Assembly: GCF_000166275.1 (NCBI RefSeq)
Contig: NZ_CM001023.1
Span: 2,359,001 to 2,423,000, forward strand
Length of the DNA stretch: 64,000 nt
Origin: Algoriphagus machipongonensis
GTDB lineage: Bacteria; Bacteroidota; Bacteroidia; Cytophagales; Cyclobacteriaceae
Reading direction: 5' to 3'
A program made the position numbers and the translations under genes. This document shows, piece after piece, positions 8,518-17,053 of this stretch. The notes below the pieces were generated by a model. The model saw nothing but the letters and a program-made list of their open reading frames with translations. It ran no database searches and was not told the origin of the DNA. How positions within the stretch are numbered: position 1 is the first letter of the stretch; every line of letters starts with the position of its first letter.

Positions 8518-8784
8518 ATGAAAGCGATCAACAAAACTTTATGGGTAAGCGGATTAGTCACTGGAGCACTAGTGGGGGCTTATTTGTATAAAAATCAAGA
8601 TCAATACGCATCTCAAAAAGAAAAGATTAACGGCCTTTTAGGAGACCTTCAGCAGGTTGCAGGCGAATTAAAAAATAAATTGGTAGAAGCTAGCCAAGAA
8701 GGTTTAAATGCTACCAAGACAGCCTTGAATTCTGCCAAAGAATCAGCAAATTCAGCGAAAGAGGCTGTTAAAGAAAAAGTGTAA
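8518..8784 (+). CDS. YtxH-like stress protein, 88 aa
   Basis: The N-terminal hydrophobic segment (LWVSGLVTGALVGAYLY, residues ~7-23) has the Gly pattern of YtxH-domain proteins. It is followed by a long amphipathic helix rich in Ala, Lys and Ser, with repeated NSAKESANSAKEAVKEK units at the C-terminus, similar to LEA-like helices. Members are stress-induced and membrane-anchored. It follows the lmo0937-type gene by ~200 nt, with no terminator that I can see between them, and ends at a clear terminator. Confidence 0.78.
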   Translation: MKAINKTLWVSGLVTGALVGAYLYKNQDQYASQKEKINGLLGDLQQVAGELKNKLVEASQEGLNATKTALNSAKESANSAKEAVKEKV

Positions 8785-8808
8785 TAAGGTTTAGAAATAT
8801 GAAAAAAA

Positions 8809-8834
8809 GGTGCAATTCCTGATTGCACCTTTTT
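8809..8834 (+). terminator. Rho-independent terminator after the YtxH-like gene
   Basis: A perfect 8-bp stem (GGTGCAAT / ATTGCACC) with a 5-nt loop is followed by TTTTTAT. An A-run precedes it. Confidence 0.85.
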
Positions 8835-8925
8835 ATATACCCTTATTATTCAAAGTAAAATAATAGTACCAAAATAAAAATTGAGTGAAGTACTCTGCCA
8901 CCAATCCAAAAAATGTAGAAATGTG

Positions 8926-9297
8926 ATGAAGAATAACGTGATTCTTGTAGTGGATGATGAATTAGAAATAAGAGCACTTTTAACTCGATTTCTTGCAAGA
9001 AAAGGATATGAGGTAATTTCGGCCGGGACACTAAGTGAAGGACGCAAATTGGTAGATCAAAAGCATCCCAACCTTATCTTTTTGGATGTCAATTTACCCG
9101 ATGGAAATGGTATCAAAGAATTGAAAAAATGGTCCTCTGAATTTGATTGGCTTCAAGTCATTATGATGAGTGCATTTGACCATCAGGAGGCAAGAGATGA
9201 AGCTTTCGATTCTGGAGCGATGTATTTTTTAAGCAAACCATTTAATCTTGCCAAATTGGAGCAAGTAATTCAAAAAAAAATAACTAAGAACAATTAA
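8926..9297 (+). CDS. Single-domain response regulator
   Basis: This 123-residue receiver has VVDDE at residues 8-12, the phospho-acceptor Asp54 in IFLDVNLPDGNG, a MMSAFD switch Ser and the LSKPF Lys. I start at the ATG at 8926, because the upstream TTG frame from 8881 adds 15 residues with no receiver homology. It is 11 nt ahead of the sigma-54 activator on the same strand, so the two receivers are probably co-expressed. No histidine kinase lies on this strand nearby; the divergent CHASE3 kinase is the nearest candidate. Confidence 0.88.
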   Translation: MKNNVILVVDDELEIRALLTRFLARKGYEVISAGTLSEGRKLVDQKHPNLIFLDVNLPDGNGIKELKKWSSEFDWLQVIMMSAFDHQEARDEAFDSGAMYFLSKPFNLAKLEQVIQKKITKNN

Positions 9298-9308
9298 TAC
9301 TATTTCAC

Positions 9309-10736
9309 ATGGCTAAGATTCTAGTAATCGATGACAACATTGATATTTGCCAACTTCTAGAGCGGTTTTTAACTAAAAAAGGCTACGAAGTAGATACCAC
9401 TATCTCTGGTAAAAATGGACTGGAGATGGTTAAGGAAACCTATTACGATCTCATTTTCTGTGACTTTAAACTTCGAGACATGGAAGGTCGAGATGTACTG
9501 GCTAAAGTCCGTATAATATCACCTGGAACAAAAGTCGCAATCATCACCGGTTATGCAGATGTGAAAATTGCCGTGGAAGTAATCAAAAAAGGTGCTTTTG
9601 ATTATATCACTAAACCGCTGATTCCAGATGAAATCATCAGTTTGATTGAGCGTGCTTTAGCTTTAAAAGAAGAAGAAAAAGTCAAATCCGTGACTTTTGA
9701 AAAAGCCGATTCAAAAGCCAAGAAAAAGACATCAAAAGCAGAGGCTGATTCTAAGTTTTTGAAGGGTACAGGTAAAGAATCCAAAAAACTTTATAAAGAG
9801 GTGAAATTGGTTGCTCCAACCAACCTAAGTGTAGTGATTTATGGAGAAAGCGGAGCAGGAAAAGAGAATATTGCCAGGTTAATTCATGATCAAAGTGAAA
9901 GAGCAGGGAAGCCATTTATTGCAGTAGACTGTGGAGCATTGACAAAGGAACTGGCAGGAAGTGAATTGTGGGGCCATGAGAAAGGATCTTTTACCGGAGC
10001 CCATACAGAGAAACCAGGGCAATTTGAAATTGCTGACGGAGGAACCATATTCCTTGATGAGATTTCAAACTTGTCTTATGAAGTGCAAGTAGGATTATTA
10101 AGATTAGTGCAAGAAAGAAAACTAAGAAGAATAGGAGGTACCAAAGATAAATCTATTGATGTAAGAATTATTGTGGCCTCTAATGAGGATTTGAGGAAAG
10201 CTGTTCAGGAAAATAAATTCCGTGAAGATCTTTATTTCAGATTCAATGAATTCAGTATTACCGTTCCTCCATTGAGAGAAAGAAAGGATGATATTGAGGC
10301 TTTTGCTTTGCATTTTCTAGAATTATCAAATGAGGAGTTAAATAAAGATGTAGAAGGCTTTGATGAGGAAGTAAAAGAAGTCTTCCAAGAATATGTATGG
10401 CCTGGAAACCTTCGTGAAATGCGCAATGTCATCAGAAGGGCTACCTTATTGACAGACGGAGAAAAAATGACTGTTTCTGCATTACCTCCTGAGGTGGTGT
10501 ATGCGAGGAAATTTAATTTCACCGACTCAACTTCAAGTAATACATCCGACGCTCAAGCCAATGGTGCTCAAGCGAGCAAATCTCCAACTAACTTAAAAGA
10601 TGCAGCTGCAGAAGCAGAGGCAGAAGTACTGAGAAAAGTACTTGAAGAGGTTAAGTATAACCGAACCAAAGCTGCGAAACAATTGGGGATCGATAGAAAA
10701 ACTCTGTTCAACAAAATGAAACAATACGATTTATAA
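9309..10736 (+). CDS. NtrC-family sigma-54-dependent response regulator
   Basis: The order is REC (residues ~1-120, Asp52 in FCDFKL), a Lys/Ala-rich linker, an AAA+ sigma-54 interaction domain, and a Fis-type HTH at ~430-475 (NRTKAAKQLGIDRKTLFNKM). In the AAA+ domain, Walker A is GESGAGKE near 179, the sigma-54 loop is GSFTGA (usual GAFTGA with A to S) and Walker B is GGTIFLDE. It drives open-complex formation at sigma-54 promoters. Sigma-54-like elements precede dps (10956) and csbD (61846), which are candidate targets. The linker to the HTH is Ser/Thr/Ala-rich and longer than usual. Confidence 0.93.
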   Translation: MAKILVIDDNIDICQLLERFLTKKGYEVDTTISGKNGLEMVKETYYDLIFCDFKLRDMEGRDVLAKVRIISPGTKVAIITGYADVKIAVEVIKKGAFDYITKPLIPDEIISLIERALALKEEEKVKSVTFEKADSKAKKKTSKAEADSKFLKGTGKESKKLYKEVKLVAPTNLSVVIYGESGAGKENIARLIHDQSERAGKPFIAVDCGALTKELAGSELWGHEKGSFTGAHTEKPGQFEIADGGTIFLDEISNLSYEVQVGLLRLVQERKLRRIGGTKDKSIDVRIIVASNEDLRKAVQENKFREDLYFRFNEFSITVPPLRERKDDIEAFALHFLELSNEELNKDVEGFDEEVKEVFQEYVWPGNLREMRNVIRRATLLTDGEKMTVSALPPEVVYARKFNFTDSTSSNTSDAQANGAQASKSPTNLKDAAAEAEAEVLRKVLEEVKYNRTKAAKQLGIDRKTLFNKMKQYDL

Positions 10737-10760
10737 TTCAATACAGAATCATAAAAAAAA

Positions 10761-10792
10761 GGGCTTTCAGTAAACTGGAAGCCCTTTTTTTG
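10761..10792 (+). terminator. Rho-independent terminator after the sigma-54 activator gene
   Basis: GGGCTTTCAG-TAAA-CTGGAAGCCC forms a 10-bp stem (one G-T pair), followed by seven T residues. Confidence 0.85.
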
Positions 10793-10955
10793 TGCAAGGC
10801 ATTCAACAGGATGGGGAATCTATTTCATGCGATTTTTAAGGTGTTTTTACCAATGATTTTTGTTCTCCAATGATTCTTTGTTTCAGTAGTTAAAATCCAA
10901 TAGTATCTAATGATTTTACCTTATTAGGGGAAGGATGATTTTGAATGAGGTTTAT

Positions 10956-10971
10956 TGGCTTTGAGATTGCA
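10956..10971 (+). promoter_or_regulatory. Sigma-54 promoter of dps
   Basis: TGGCTTT-GAGA-TTGCA matches the -24/-12 consensus TGGCACG-N4-TTGCW, with GG-N10-GC spacing exact and both cores intact. Transcription would begin near 10982, on top of the first in-frame ATG at 10983. That makes the ATG at 11019 the usable start codon. Confidence 0.65.
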
Positions 10972-11018
10972 TTATACTTGGCATGGATAACATAACTAAC
11001 ATTAAAACCACAGATAAT

Positions 11019-11507
11019 ATGTCAACTAATAAAGCAACACTTGCAAATCATTTGAAACTAGATGACAAGGCTATGAAGAGTTTAGCTGGAAATATGAATG
11101 ATCTATTGTCTGATTATCATATTTTTTATCAAAATGTAAGAGGATTTCACTGGAATGTAAAAGGTGAAAATTTCTTTGATCTTCATATCAAGTTTGAAGA
11201 ACTATACACGCAACTTTATGAAAATATAGATGATCTGGCTGAGAGAGTCGTAACTATTGGATTCAAGCCTTTACATGCCTATTCAGATTACCTTAAGAAT
11301 AGTATTCATAAAGAAATTACCGATGTAAGTAATGGAGATGAATGTGTCAAACATGTCATTGATGGACTTGGCATTCTAGCACAGTCTCACAGAAAAGTAG
11401 CCGAAGAGGCTGGCGAAGCTGGAGACATTGCAACTGAAGATATGCTGACAGCTTTTGTGGGCGATCTTGAGAAAAGAATGTGGATGTTTACTATGTTTGC
11501 AAAATAA
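11019..11507 (+). CDS. dps: Dps-family DNA-protection ferritin
   Basis: Dps forms dodecamers that oxidise Fe(II) with peroxide and shield DNA in stress. Ferroxidase ligands are visible in RGFHWNVKG (His), the FFDLHIKFEELY helix and the ENIDDLAERV segment (Asp/Glu), with the expected spacing between them. I chose the ATG at 11019 (MSTNKATLANHL, 162 aa). The upstream ATG at 10983 adds 12 residues but falls at the predicted transcription start of the sigma-54-type promoter. The gene is monocistronic, with its own promoter and terminator, and lies just after the sigma-54 activator gene, which may regulate it. Confidence 0.9.
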   Translation: MSTNKATLANHLKLDDKAMKSLAGNMNDLLSDYHIFYQNVRGFHWNVKGENFFDLHIKFEELYTQLYENIDDLAERVVTIGFKPLHAYSDYLKNSIHKEITDVSNGDECVKHVIDGLGILAQSHRKVAEEAGEAGDIATEDMLTAFVGDLEKRMWMFTMFAK

Positions 11508-11532
11508 TATACCAAACACAGCCAAATTTAAG

Positions 11533-11560
11533 AGCCGCAGTGAGAACTGTGGCTTTTTTG
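11533..11560 (+). terminator. Rho-independent terminator of dps
   Basis: A 9-bp stem (AGCCGCAGT / ACTGTGGCT, one G-T pair) with a GAGA tetraloop is followed by a T-run. Confidence 0.88.
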
Positions 11561-11571
11561 GTTTAAAGCAA

Positions 11572-11602
11572 AAAAGCTCGCTTTATAAAAAAACGAGCTT
11601 TT
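11572..11602 (-). terminator. Terminator of the sugar-isomerase-like gene
   Basis: The inverted repeat AAAAGCTCG / CGAGCTTTT with a 13-nt A/T loop lies just after the minus-strand stop at 11623, and a T-run follows on the minus strand. Confidence 0.65.
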
Positions 11603-11622
11603 GATAAAATCTACTTTTTGCT

Positions 11623-12651
11623 TTAAGAGAGAGCTTTTTCACAGAAATCAACACATTTCTGAACCTCTTTCACTGGATCTGATCCTTCTGGAACCTGATA
11701 TTCAAGTTCTATCGTGGCAGGAAACTTATATTTATTTTTTTTCATCAATTGGAGCATTTCTGGGATTGGAGTATCTCCTTTTCCCCATTCTAAATTCCCC
11801 TTTCCGTTGGCCGGAGTTTGACGATCTTTAGTATGCATGCTTAAAATGCGCTTATGTTGTTTTTCTATCAAAGGAATTAAATCCGTATTACCTGCAGCAA
11901 TATAGTGTCCGGCATCTAGGTTAAGTCCATTCTTTGGGCTTTGCGAAAGCGCAGTGTCCCAAAAAGTAAAAGTTTCTTGCTCATGACCGTGATAGCCCAC
12001 TGACATTCCATTCTTCTCTCCAAGTTTACCAAGCCTCAATGTATGAGCATCATCTGAGGGGTGTTCAAGTGTTACATGAGATGCACCAAGAGCTTTGGCA
12101 GCTCGCATGCCATAGGAGATTTCAGCATCTGAATTATTCTTTCCAAAGGCACTGGGTTTAAATGCATAGATACTGACCCCAGCAGCTTTGTACATTTTGC
12201 GGAAATCTTCAAATTTTTTCATATCCACATTAGCTCTCCACTCAGCAACTTCTTTTCCGTAAGCCTCTGAAGCAGATCTCATTTCTGCCATTTCTTTCTT
12301 TTCATCCTCGGTCAATTCACCTCCATCTCGACCTTTACGCATAAGTTGAAACATTCTCATCCTATCCACTGGAGAAGATGGCATGCCAGCGAAACTCTCT
12401 GCTGGATCTCCCATGAGTTCAATTGCGCTAAGACCGGATTCAGTTACATATTTCAGTGTTGCTTCTGCACTTTGATCTGGCATGGACCGAAAGGAGTAAG
12501 TAATGCATCCAACCTGGACTCCATTTATCAAAGAGTTTGGCTTATTGTAATTTTTGAGAATATTAGGCGCTCCATGCAGCCATGCTGGGGCAGCCATAAA
12601 TCCTGCTGCTCCTAGAGCTGACTTTATCAAAAATTCTCTTCTGTTTTTCAT
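11623..12651 (-). CDS. Secreted sugar phosphate isomerase/epimerase-like TIM-barrel protein
   Basis: I start at the ATG at 12651, where MKNRREFLIKSALGAAGF gives a twin-arginine-type signal (NRREFLIK). The longer frame to 12747 adds 32 residues without sense. The mature part is a xylose-isomerase-like TIM barrel: GCITYSFRSM near the start, IELMGDPAESF, VTLEHPSDDAHT, VGYHGHEQETF, LNLDAGHYIAAG and SMHTKDRQT supply the usual metal-binding Glu/His/Asp residues. An insert near residues 80-120 is rich in charged residues. Such Tat-exported members are common in Bacteroidota and act on sugars or inositols, but the substrate cannot be told. It stands alone with its own terminator. Confidence 0.85.
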   Translation of the reverse strand: MKNRREFLIKSALGAAGFMAAPAWLHGAPNILKNYNKPNSLINGVQVGCITYSFRSMPDQSAEATLKYVTESGLSAIELMGDPAESFAGMPSSPVDRMRMFQLMRKGRDGGELTEDEKKEMAEMRSASEAYGKEVAEWRANVDMKKFEDFRKMYKAAGVSIYAFKPSAFGKNNSDAEISYGMRAAKALGASHVTLEHPSDDAHTLRLGKLGEKNGMSVGYHGHEQETFTFWDTALSQSPKNGLNLDAGHYIAAGNTDLIPLIEKQHKRILSMHTKDRQTPANGKGNLEWGKGDTPIPEMLQLMKKNKYKFPATIELEYQVPEGSDPVKEVQKCVDFCEKALS

Positions 12652-12837
12652 GGTATTTTGGGTTATTGAATAGGGAGAGTTTATTTTATTGAAAATCAAA
12701 TTAATAATTTTCCAGTAATAAATATTGAAAAGGCAATGGTACACCAAATGATTAGATAGTTGGTCGTAATCTAATTTAAACGAAAGCAGGTATCTTACCT
12801 TTTCAATTGATTATAGAATTTGAATACGAATAGTGAG

Positions 12838-13257
12838 ATGAAATCCTTAAGGAAAAGAATGGATGAAGGTGATTTTTTAAAGGAATTAAATTTCCAGACG
12901 GCTAGGAGTGGTGGGGCAGGTGGTCAGCATGTCAATAAAGTGGAGACCAAGGTCTTGATTAATTTCGATCTGGAAGCATCATTAGCATTGACAGAGGAGG
13001 AAAAAATTAGGTTAAAAGAAAAGCTAAAGTCCAAAATAACCGAAGCAGGATTACTTCAGGTTCAAGCACAAGAGAAGCGTTCTCAATTCCAGAATAAGGA
13101 GATTGCTATCCAAAAGTTTTATGAGTTGATCCAGAAAGGATTAAAAAAGAAAAAGACTCGCAAAGCCACTAAACCAGGTAAGGGAGCCATAGAAAAACGT
13201 CTAAAATCCAAAAAGAACAAAGCTGAAAAGAAAGCCAATAGAAGTTGGAAGTATTAA
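12838..13257 (+). CDS. arfB: ArfB-like peptidyl-tRNA hydrolase (ribosome rescue)
   Basis: This short release-factor-like protein has the catalytic GGQ at residues 28-30 within ARSGGAGGQHVNKVETKV. It ends in a long Lys/Arg-rich tail (KKKKTRKATKPGKG ... KSKKNKAEKKANRSWKY). That architecture is ArfB (YaeJ): the tail senses an empty mRNA channel and GGQ releases the peptide on stalled ribosomes. I prefer the ATG at 12838 over a TTG at 12820. There is no codon-recognition domain, so it is not RF1/RF2. It is convergent with the DtxR-type regulator. Confidence 0.92.
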   Translation: MKSLRKRMDEGDFLKELNFQTARSGGAGGQHVNKVETKVLINFDLEASLALTEEEKIRLKEKLKSKITEAGLLQVQAQEKRSQFQNKEIAIQKFYELIQKGLKKKKTRKATKPGKGAIEKRLKSKKNKAEKKANRSWKY

Positions 13258-13272
13258 GCTAACATGATCTTT

Positions 13273-13932
13273 CTATTCAATAACACGGACCAAAAGTCGA
13301 TTACAAACTTTTTCGCTGAGTGTTTCAGAGGAATGGTTTTCGTAATTTACTACCATACTTTGATCATAAGGTTCGACAGAACGAATGGAAAGCTCTTTTC
13401 CCAAACTCAATTCCCTGCTATTTAAGAATTCTAAAAATTCGGTTGAGGAATTAGTGAGTCCTGCTAAAGTCACTGTTTGACCAGATTTGCAAGAAGAAAG
13501 GCTGACATAATTCACTTCCTGAACCCGGCCGTTTTTATCAGGAATAGGAGAGCCATGTGGATCTACGGTAGGAAAGCCTAGCATTTCATCCATTCTTTCA
13601 AAAAATTTACCAGCGTGAATATGTTCCACTTGCTCTGCAATTTCATGAACTTCTTCCCAGCCAAATCCCATTTTATTGACCAAAAACATTTCTGTTAGCC
13701 TATGTTTTCGGATAATTAGTGCAGCTGCTTTTTGTCCATCTTTTGTCAGAGTTACCGGTCTGTATTTTTCATAAATCACCCAACCGTTTTTTTGCATGTT
13801 TTTTACCATACTATTCACCGTAGGCATACTTACCTGCATTTGTCCTGCTAATTCCGAAATGTTCACCTCATTTTCCTCATTCGCTAAGTTAAATAAGGCC
13901 TTGAGATAGTTTTCTTCTGTTTGAGAAGCCAT
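13273..13932 (-). CDS. DtxR/MntR-family metal-dependent transcriptional regulator
   Basis: The 219-residue protein has an N-terminal winged helix (residues ~1-62, with recognition helix QVSMPTVNSMVKNMQKNGW). The metal-binding dimerisation domain follows (~63-145, with RKHRLTEMFL and EEVHEIAEQVEHIH supplying His/Glu ligands), then a C-terminal SH3/FeoA-like domain (~150-219). It should repress uptake genes when Mn(II) or Fe(II) is plentiful. It is divergent from a TonB receptor. A perfect 22-bp palindrome between the -33 and -7 boxes of the receptor is its likely operator, so it probably controls that gene and may control itself. Confidence 0.92.
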   Translation of the reverse strand: MASQTEENYLKALFNLANEENEVNISELAGQMQVSMPTVNSMVKNMQKNGWVIYEKYRPVTLTKDGQKAAALIIRKHRLTEMFLVNKMGFGWEEVHEIAEQVEHIHAGKFFERMDEMLGFPTVDPHGSPIPDKNGRVQEVNYVSLSSCKSGQTVTLAGLTNSSTEFLEFLNSRELSLGKELSIRSVEPYDQSMVVNYENHSSETLSEKVCNRLLVRVIE

Positions 13933-13981
13933 ACAATTTTCAATTTGTACTCAAATATCTAAAAAAAATATGGATAACAAT

Positions 13982-14003
13982 TTTGTTAGATCAATCTAAC
14001 AAA
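13982..14003. promoter_or_regulatory. Perfect 22-bp palindromic operator, probably for the DtxR/MntR regulator
   Basis: TTTGTTAGAT-CA-ATCTAACAAA is a perfect 10-bp inverted repeat in the divergent intergenic region. It overlaps the spacer of the TonB-receptor promoter, as expected for repression by occlusion. Confidence 0.75.
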
Positions 14004-14012
14004 TTACTTTTG
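13982..14012 (+). promoter_or_regulatory. Bacteroidota-type promoter of the TonB receptor gene
   Basis: The -7 box TACTTTTG (14005-14012) fits TANNTTTG, and a TTTG -33 box lies 19 nt upstream at 13982-13985. The palindromic operator fills the space between them. Confidence 0.6.
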
Positions 14013-14043
14013 CAATATCTAATTAAATTGTGAGAAGACTGAT

Positions 14044-16323
14044 ATGAAGAGATTACTACTAGCATTAGCAATAGTTTGTGGAGGGATTACAGGAGTTTTC
14101 GCTCAAGAATTTTTGGTGGAAGGGAGAGTTATGTCAGAAAACAAAGCACTAGAATTTGCAAATGTTCTTGTGAAAGGGACAAGTTTAGGTGCGGTGACAG
14201 ATCAGGAAGGTTACTTTAAAATTGCCCTTTCTAAGTCAGGGGAGATAAGTCTTCAGGTTTCCAGTATGGGTTATAAGACGCTAAACAAGACTTTAAAAGT
14301 CCCTTCAGATCAAGCAAGAAATCTAAGTTTCGAACTAGAATCTATGGATTCAGGCTTGGATGAAGTGGTAGTAAGTGGTACTATGCAGGAAGTTTCTAAG
14401 TTAGATTCTCCTGTTCCTGTAGAGGTTTATTCTGCAAATTTTTTCAGAGCCAATCCCACCCCTTCGGTTTTTGAATCGCTTCAAAATGTGAATGGAGTTC
14501 GTCCCCAGATCAACTGTAATGTTTGTAATACAGGAGATATTCATATCAATGGATTGGAAGGACCTTATACCATGATTTTGATCGATGGGATGCCAATTGT
14601 TTCAGGTTTAGCGACTGTTTACGGCTTGACAGGAATACCTCAGTCATTGATCAATCGTATGGAAGTGGTGAAAGGACCTGCTTCCACACTATATGGTTCA
14701 GAGGCAGTAGGTGGTTTAATCAATGTCATTACCAAGAGCCCTGATACTGCACCACAAGTTGCGGTCGATGCCTTTGCCAGCAGTTGGGGAGAGGTTAATA
14801 CTGATATTGGCTTTAAGAGCAATTTGGGCTCAAAGCTCCAATCTTTGTCAGGAGTAAATGTGTTTTATTACGATAACCCAATTGACAATAATTCTGATGG
14901 GTTTACGGACTTAACTTTATCTAAAAGATTTTCGGTCTTCCAAAAATTCAATTTAAAAAGGCCTCAAAATAGAGTATTCAATATTGCGGGTAGGTATGTT
15001 TATGAGGATCGTTGGGGAGGTGAGATGAACTGGGATAAAAGTTTTCGTGGAGGAGACGAAGTTTATGGTGAAAGCATATTTACCAGTAGATGGGAAACAT
15101 TTGGTACGTACCAGTTGCCAACCAACGAGTCCCTAAACTTGATGTTTTCTGCAAATGGTCATCACCAAAATTCTGTTTACGGGACTACAATTTATGAAGC
15201 CAATCAAAGGATTGGTTTTGCTCAACTCACCTGGTCAAAATCTAGCCAGAATCATCAATTTCTTACTGGCTTAGCTTATCGATACACGTTTTATGATGAC
15301 AATACACCTGTAACCTCTTCTGCAGATGGGAAACTTAATCAGCCTTCCAAGGTGCATTTGCCTGGTTTATTTCTTCAAGATGAAATAAAGTTTCAAAGAA
15401 ATCAAAGTTTGTTACTGGGACTGAGATATGATTATAATTCAGTTCATGGTTCAATATTTTCTCCAAGGTTGAATTACAAATTGGCTTCTGAGGATAAAAG
15501 CACTGTTTTACGTGTATCGGTAGGGAATGGCTTTCGGGTAGCAAATGTTTTTACAGAAGATCATGCTGCCCTGACAGGTGCTAGAGAAGTGGTCTTTGAA
15601 GAGGAACTACAACCAGAGCAAAGCTGGAATACTAATCTGAATTTTGTGAAAAAAATATACTCTGATAAAGGGACATTTATTGGGATAGATGCCACAGGGT
15701 TTTATACTTATTTTACCAATAGGATTGTTCCTGACTATGAGACGAATCCCAATCAAATCATCTATGCAAATTTAGATGGTTCTGCTGTGTCGAAAGGGGT
15801 TTCAGTAAATCTTGATTTGGCTTGGGCAAATGGCTTGACGGTTACCACGGGAGCTACTTTGATGGATGTGTCAATAGAAGAGGAGGGCGTGAAATCTCGC
15901 CAGCTTTTGACTGAACGGTTTTCTGGTGTTTGGTCGGTAGGATATGATTTTCACGTATTAGGCCTTACAGTGGATTACACAGGCAATGTATACAGTCCAA
16001 TGCGATTGCCTTTATTAGGAGAACTGGATGAGCGTGATGAGTATTCTCCTTGGTGGAGTATCCAAAATATCCAATTGACCAAAAAACTAGGGGATCGTTG
16101 GGAAATATATGGTGGAGTTAAAAACCTCTTGAATTTTACACCGCCTGCAAACAGTATTGCCAGATCATTTGATCCTTTTGATAAAGGCGTAGACTTCAAC
16201 CCTGATGGTTCAGTTGAGCCAACTCCAAATAATCCGCAGGCCTTAACCTTTGACCCAACTTATGTTTTTGCACCAAATCAAGGGATAAGAGGATTTTTAG
16301 GATTCCGATGGACCATTTTATAA
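14044..16323 (+). CDS. TonB-dependent outer-membrane receptor, metal-regulated
   Basis: The 759-residue protein has a signal peptide (cleavage near VFA-QE, residue 21), a carboxypeptidase-regulatory-like domain (~24-105), a plug domain (~115-225, with LIDGMPIVSG and VVKGPASTLYGSEAVGGLINVITK) and a 22-strand-type barrel. It ends in ...GIRGFLGFRWTIL with a terminal aromatic motif. The plug carries NCNVCNTGDIHINGLEG, a CxxC pair in the segment before the extracellular apex. Divergence from a DtxR/MntR regulator and an operator in its promoter suggest import of manganese, iron or a metal chelate. The copper island nearby is another possible context. Confidence 0.9.
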   Translation: MKRLLLALAIVCGGITGVFAQEFLVEGRVMSENKALEFANVLVKGTSLGAVTDQEGYFKIALSKSGEISLQVSSMGYKTLNKTLKVPSDQARNLSFELESMDSGLDEVVVSGTMQEVSKLDSPVPVEVYSANFFRANPTPSVFESLQNVNGVRPQINCNVCNTGDIHINGLEGPYTMILIDGMPIVSGLATVYGLTGIPQSLINRMEVVKGPASTLYGSEAVGGLINVITKSPDTAPQVAVDAFASSWGEVNTDIGFKSNLGSKLQSLSGVNVFYYDNPIDNNSDGFTDLTLSKRFSVFQKFNLKRPQNRVFNIAGRYVYEDRWGGEMNWDKSFRGGDEVYGESIFTSRWETFGTYQLPTNESLNLMFSANGHHQNSVYGTTIYEANQRIGFAQLTWSKSSQNHQFLTGLAYRYTFYDDNTPVTSSADGKLNQPSKVHLPGLFLQDEIKFQRNQSLLLGLRYDYNSVHGSIFSPRLNYKLASEDKSTVLRVSVGNGFRVANVFTEDHAALTGAREVVFEEELQPEQSWNTNLNFVKKIYSDKGTFIGIDATGFYTYFTNRIVPDYETNPNQIIYANLDGSAVSKGVSVNLDLAWANGLTVTTGATLMDVSIEEEGVKSRQLLTERFSGVWSVGYDFHVLGLTVDYTGNVYSPMRLPLLGELDERDEYSPWWSIQNIQLTKKLGDRWEIYGGVKNLLNFTPPANSIARSFDPFDKGVDFNPDGSVEPTPNNPQALTFDPTYVFAPNQGIRGFLGFRWTIL

Positions 16324-16330
16324 TAAAAAA

Positions 16331-16350
16331 GCCCAGAGAAATCTCTGGGC
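16331..16350. terminator. Terminator shared by the TonB receptor and the DUF3347 gene
   Basis: GCCCAGAGA-AA-TCTCTGGGC lies between convergent genes. The six-base A-run on its left is a T-run for the minus strand. The plus side has only two T residues. Confidence 0.75.
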
Positions 16351-16381
16351 TTACGCGTTAAGTTATTAAACCGATGATTGA

Positions 16382-16918
16382 TTAGATTTCCTCTTCTACA
16401 GAACCGCAGGTTAACATTTTGTCTCCAAAATATGGATTTCTAATTTCCATCGAAGTACTTAACCAAAATGCGCCCTGATTGTTTTTTGCCATAGGACAAT
16501 ATTGCTTATAAAGTTTTCCAGAAGTGAGCTTTGAAGTCTTAACCATTTCTAATACTTCTGCAGAGAGTAAATCAAAAGCGTCTCTTTGCACTTCTGTGTC
16601 AGTGGTTTCCGAGATTTTTTTGATCTCTACTCTTATTACTTCAAGTTCTGTATTAGGATTAGCTGAAAGAGTTGAAGATAAATTTAGAGCGATCTCTTGG
16701 GCCTCTTGTCCATTGGTTTCTACCAATGCATTTTTAAGGTTTAAATAACCACCCAACACTTTTGAATGAAAATCATCCTCCAATGTCACTTTATCAGCAG
16801 TAGTTTCAATTGTTTCTGTTGCCGCAACGTTTTCTGTTTTACTTGTTTTTTCTGAACAGGCATAGGTAAACAGTATAGTCAGGGAGAATAGGGCGATTTT
16901 TGATAAATTTTTCATCAA
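16382..16918 (-). CDS. Stand-alone DUF3347 lipoprotein
   Basis: The signal peptide has a lipobox at Cys21 (LFTYAC). After a Thr/Glu-rich linker comes a helical DUF3347 domain (~50-178) ending with YCPMA, GAFWLS, NPYFG and MLTCG motifs. The C-terminal domain of the neighbouring CusB-like adaptor carries the same motifs (HCPMA, GADWLS, NPYFG, MLTCG), so this looks like a free paralogue of that domain. The conserved Cys/Met residues suggest periplasmic copper binding, which is inference. It sits 135 nt downstream of the efflux operon on the same strand. Confidence 0.85.
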   Translation of the reverse strand: MMKNLSKIALFSLTILFTYACSEKTSKTENVAATETIETTADKVTLEDDFHSKVLGGYLNLKNALVETNGQEAQEIALNLSSTLSANPNTELEVIRVEIKKISETTDTEVQRDAFDLLSAEVLEMVKTSKLTSGKLYKQYCPMAKNNQGAFWLSTSMEIRNPYFGDKMLTCGSVEEEI

Positions 16919-17053
16919 GTTTAATTTTAAATAAGTATTTATTATTGTTTTAGTCTATTAGTATTGGCTAGATAGAAATTGAAAATTGTTTTCAGATTCC
17001 TGAATAACCAAGGTTTTTTAATTCCTTCCTTTGTCTGAAATTTATGCGCTTTT

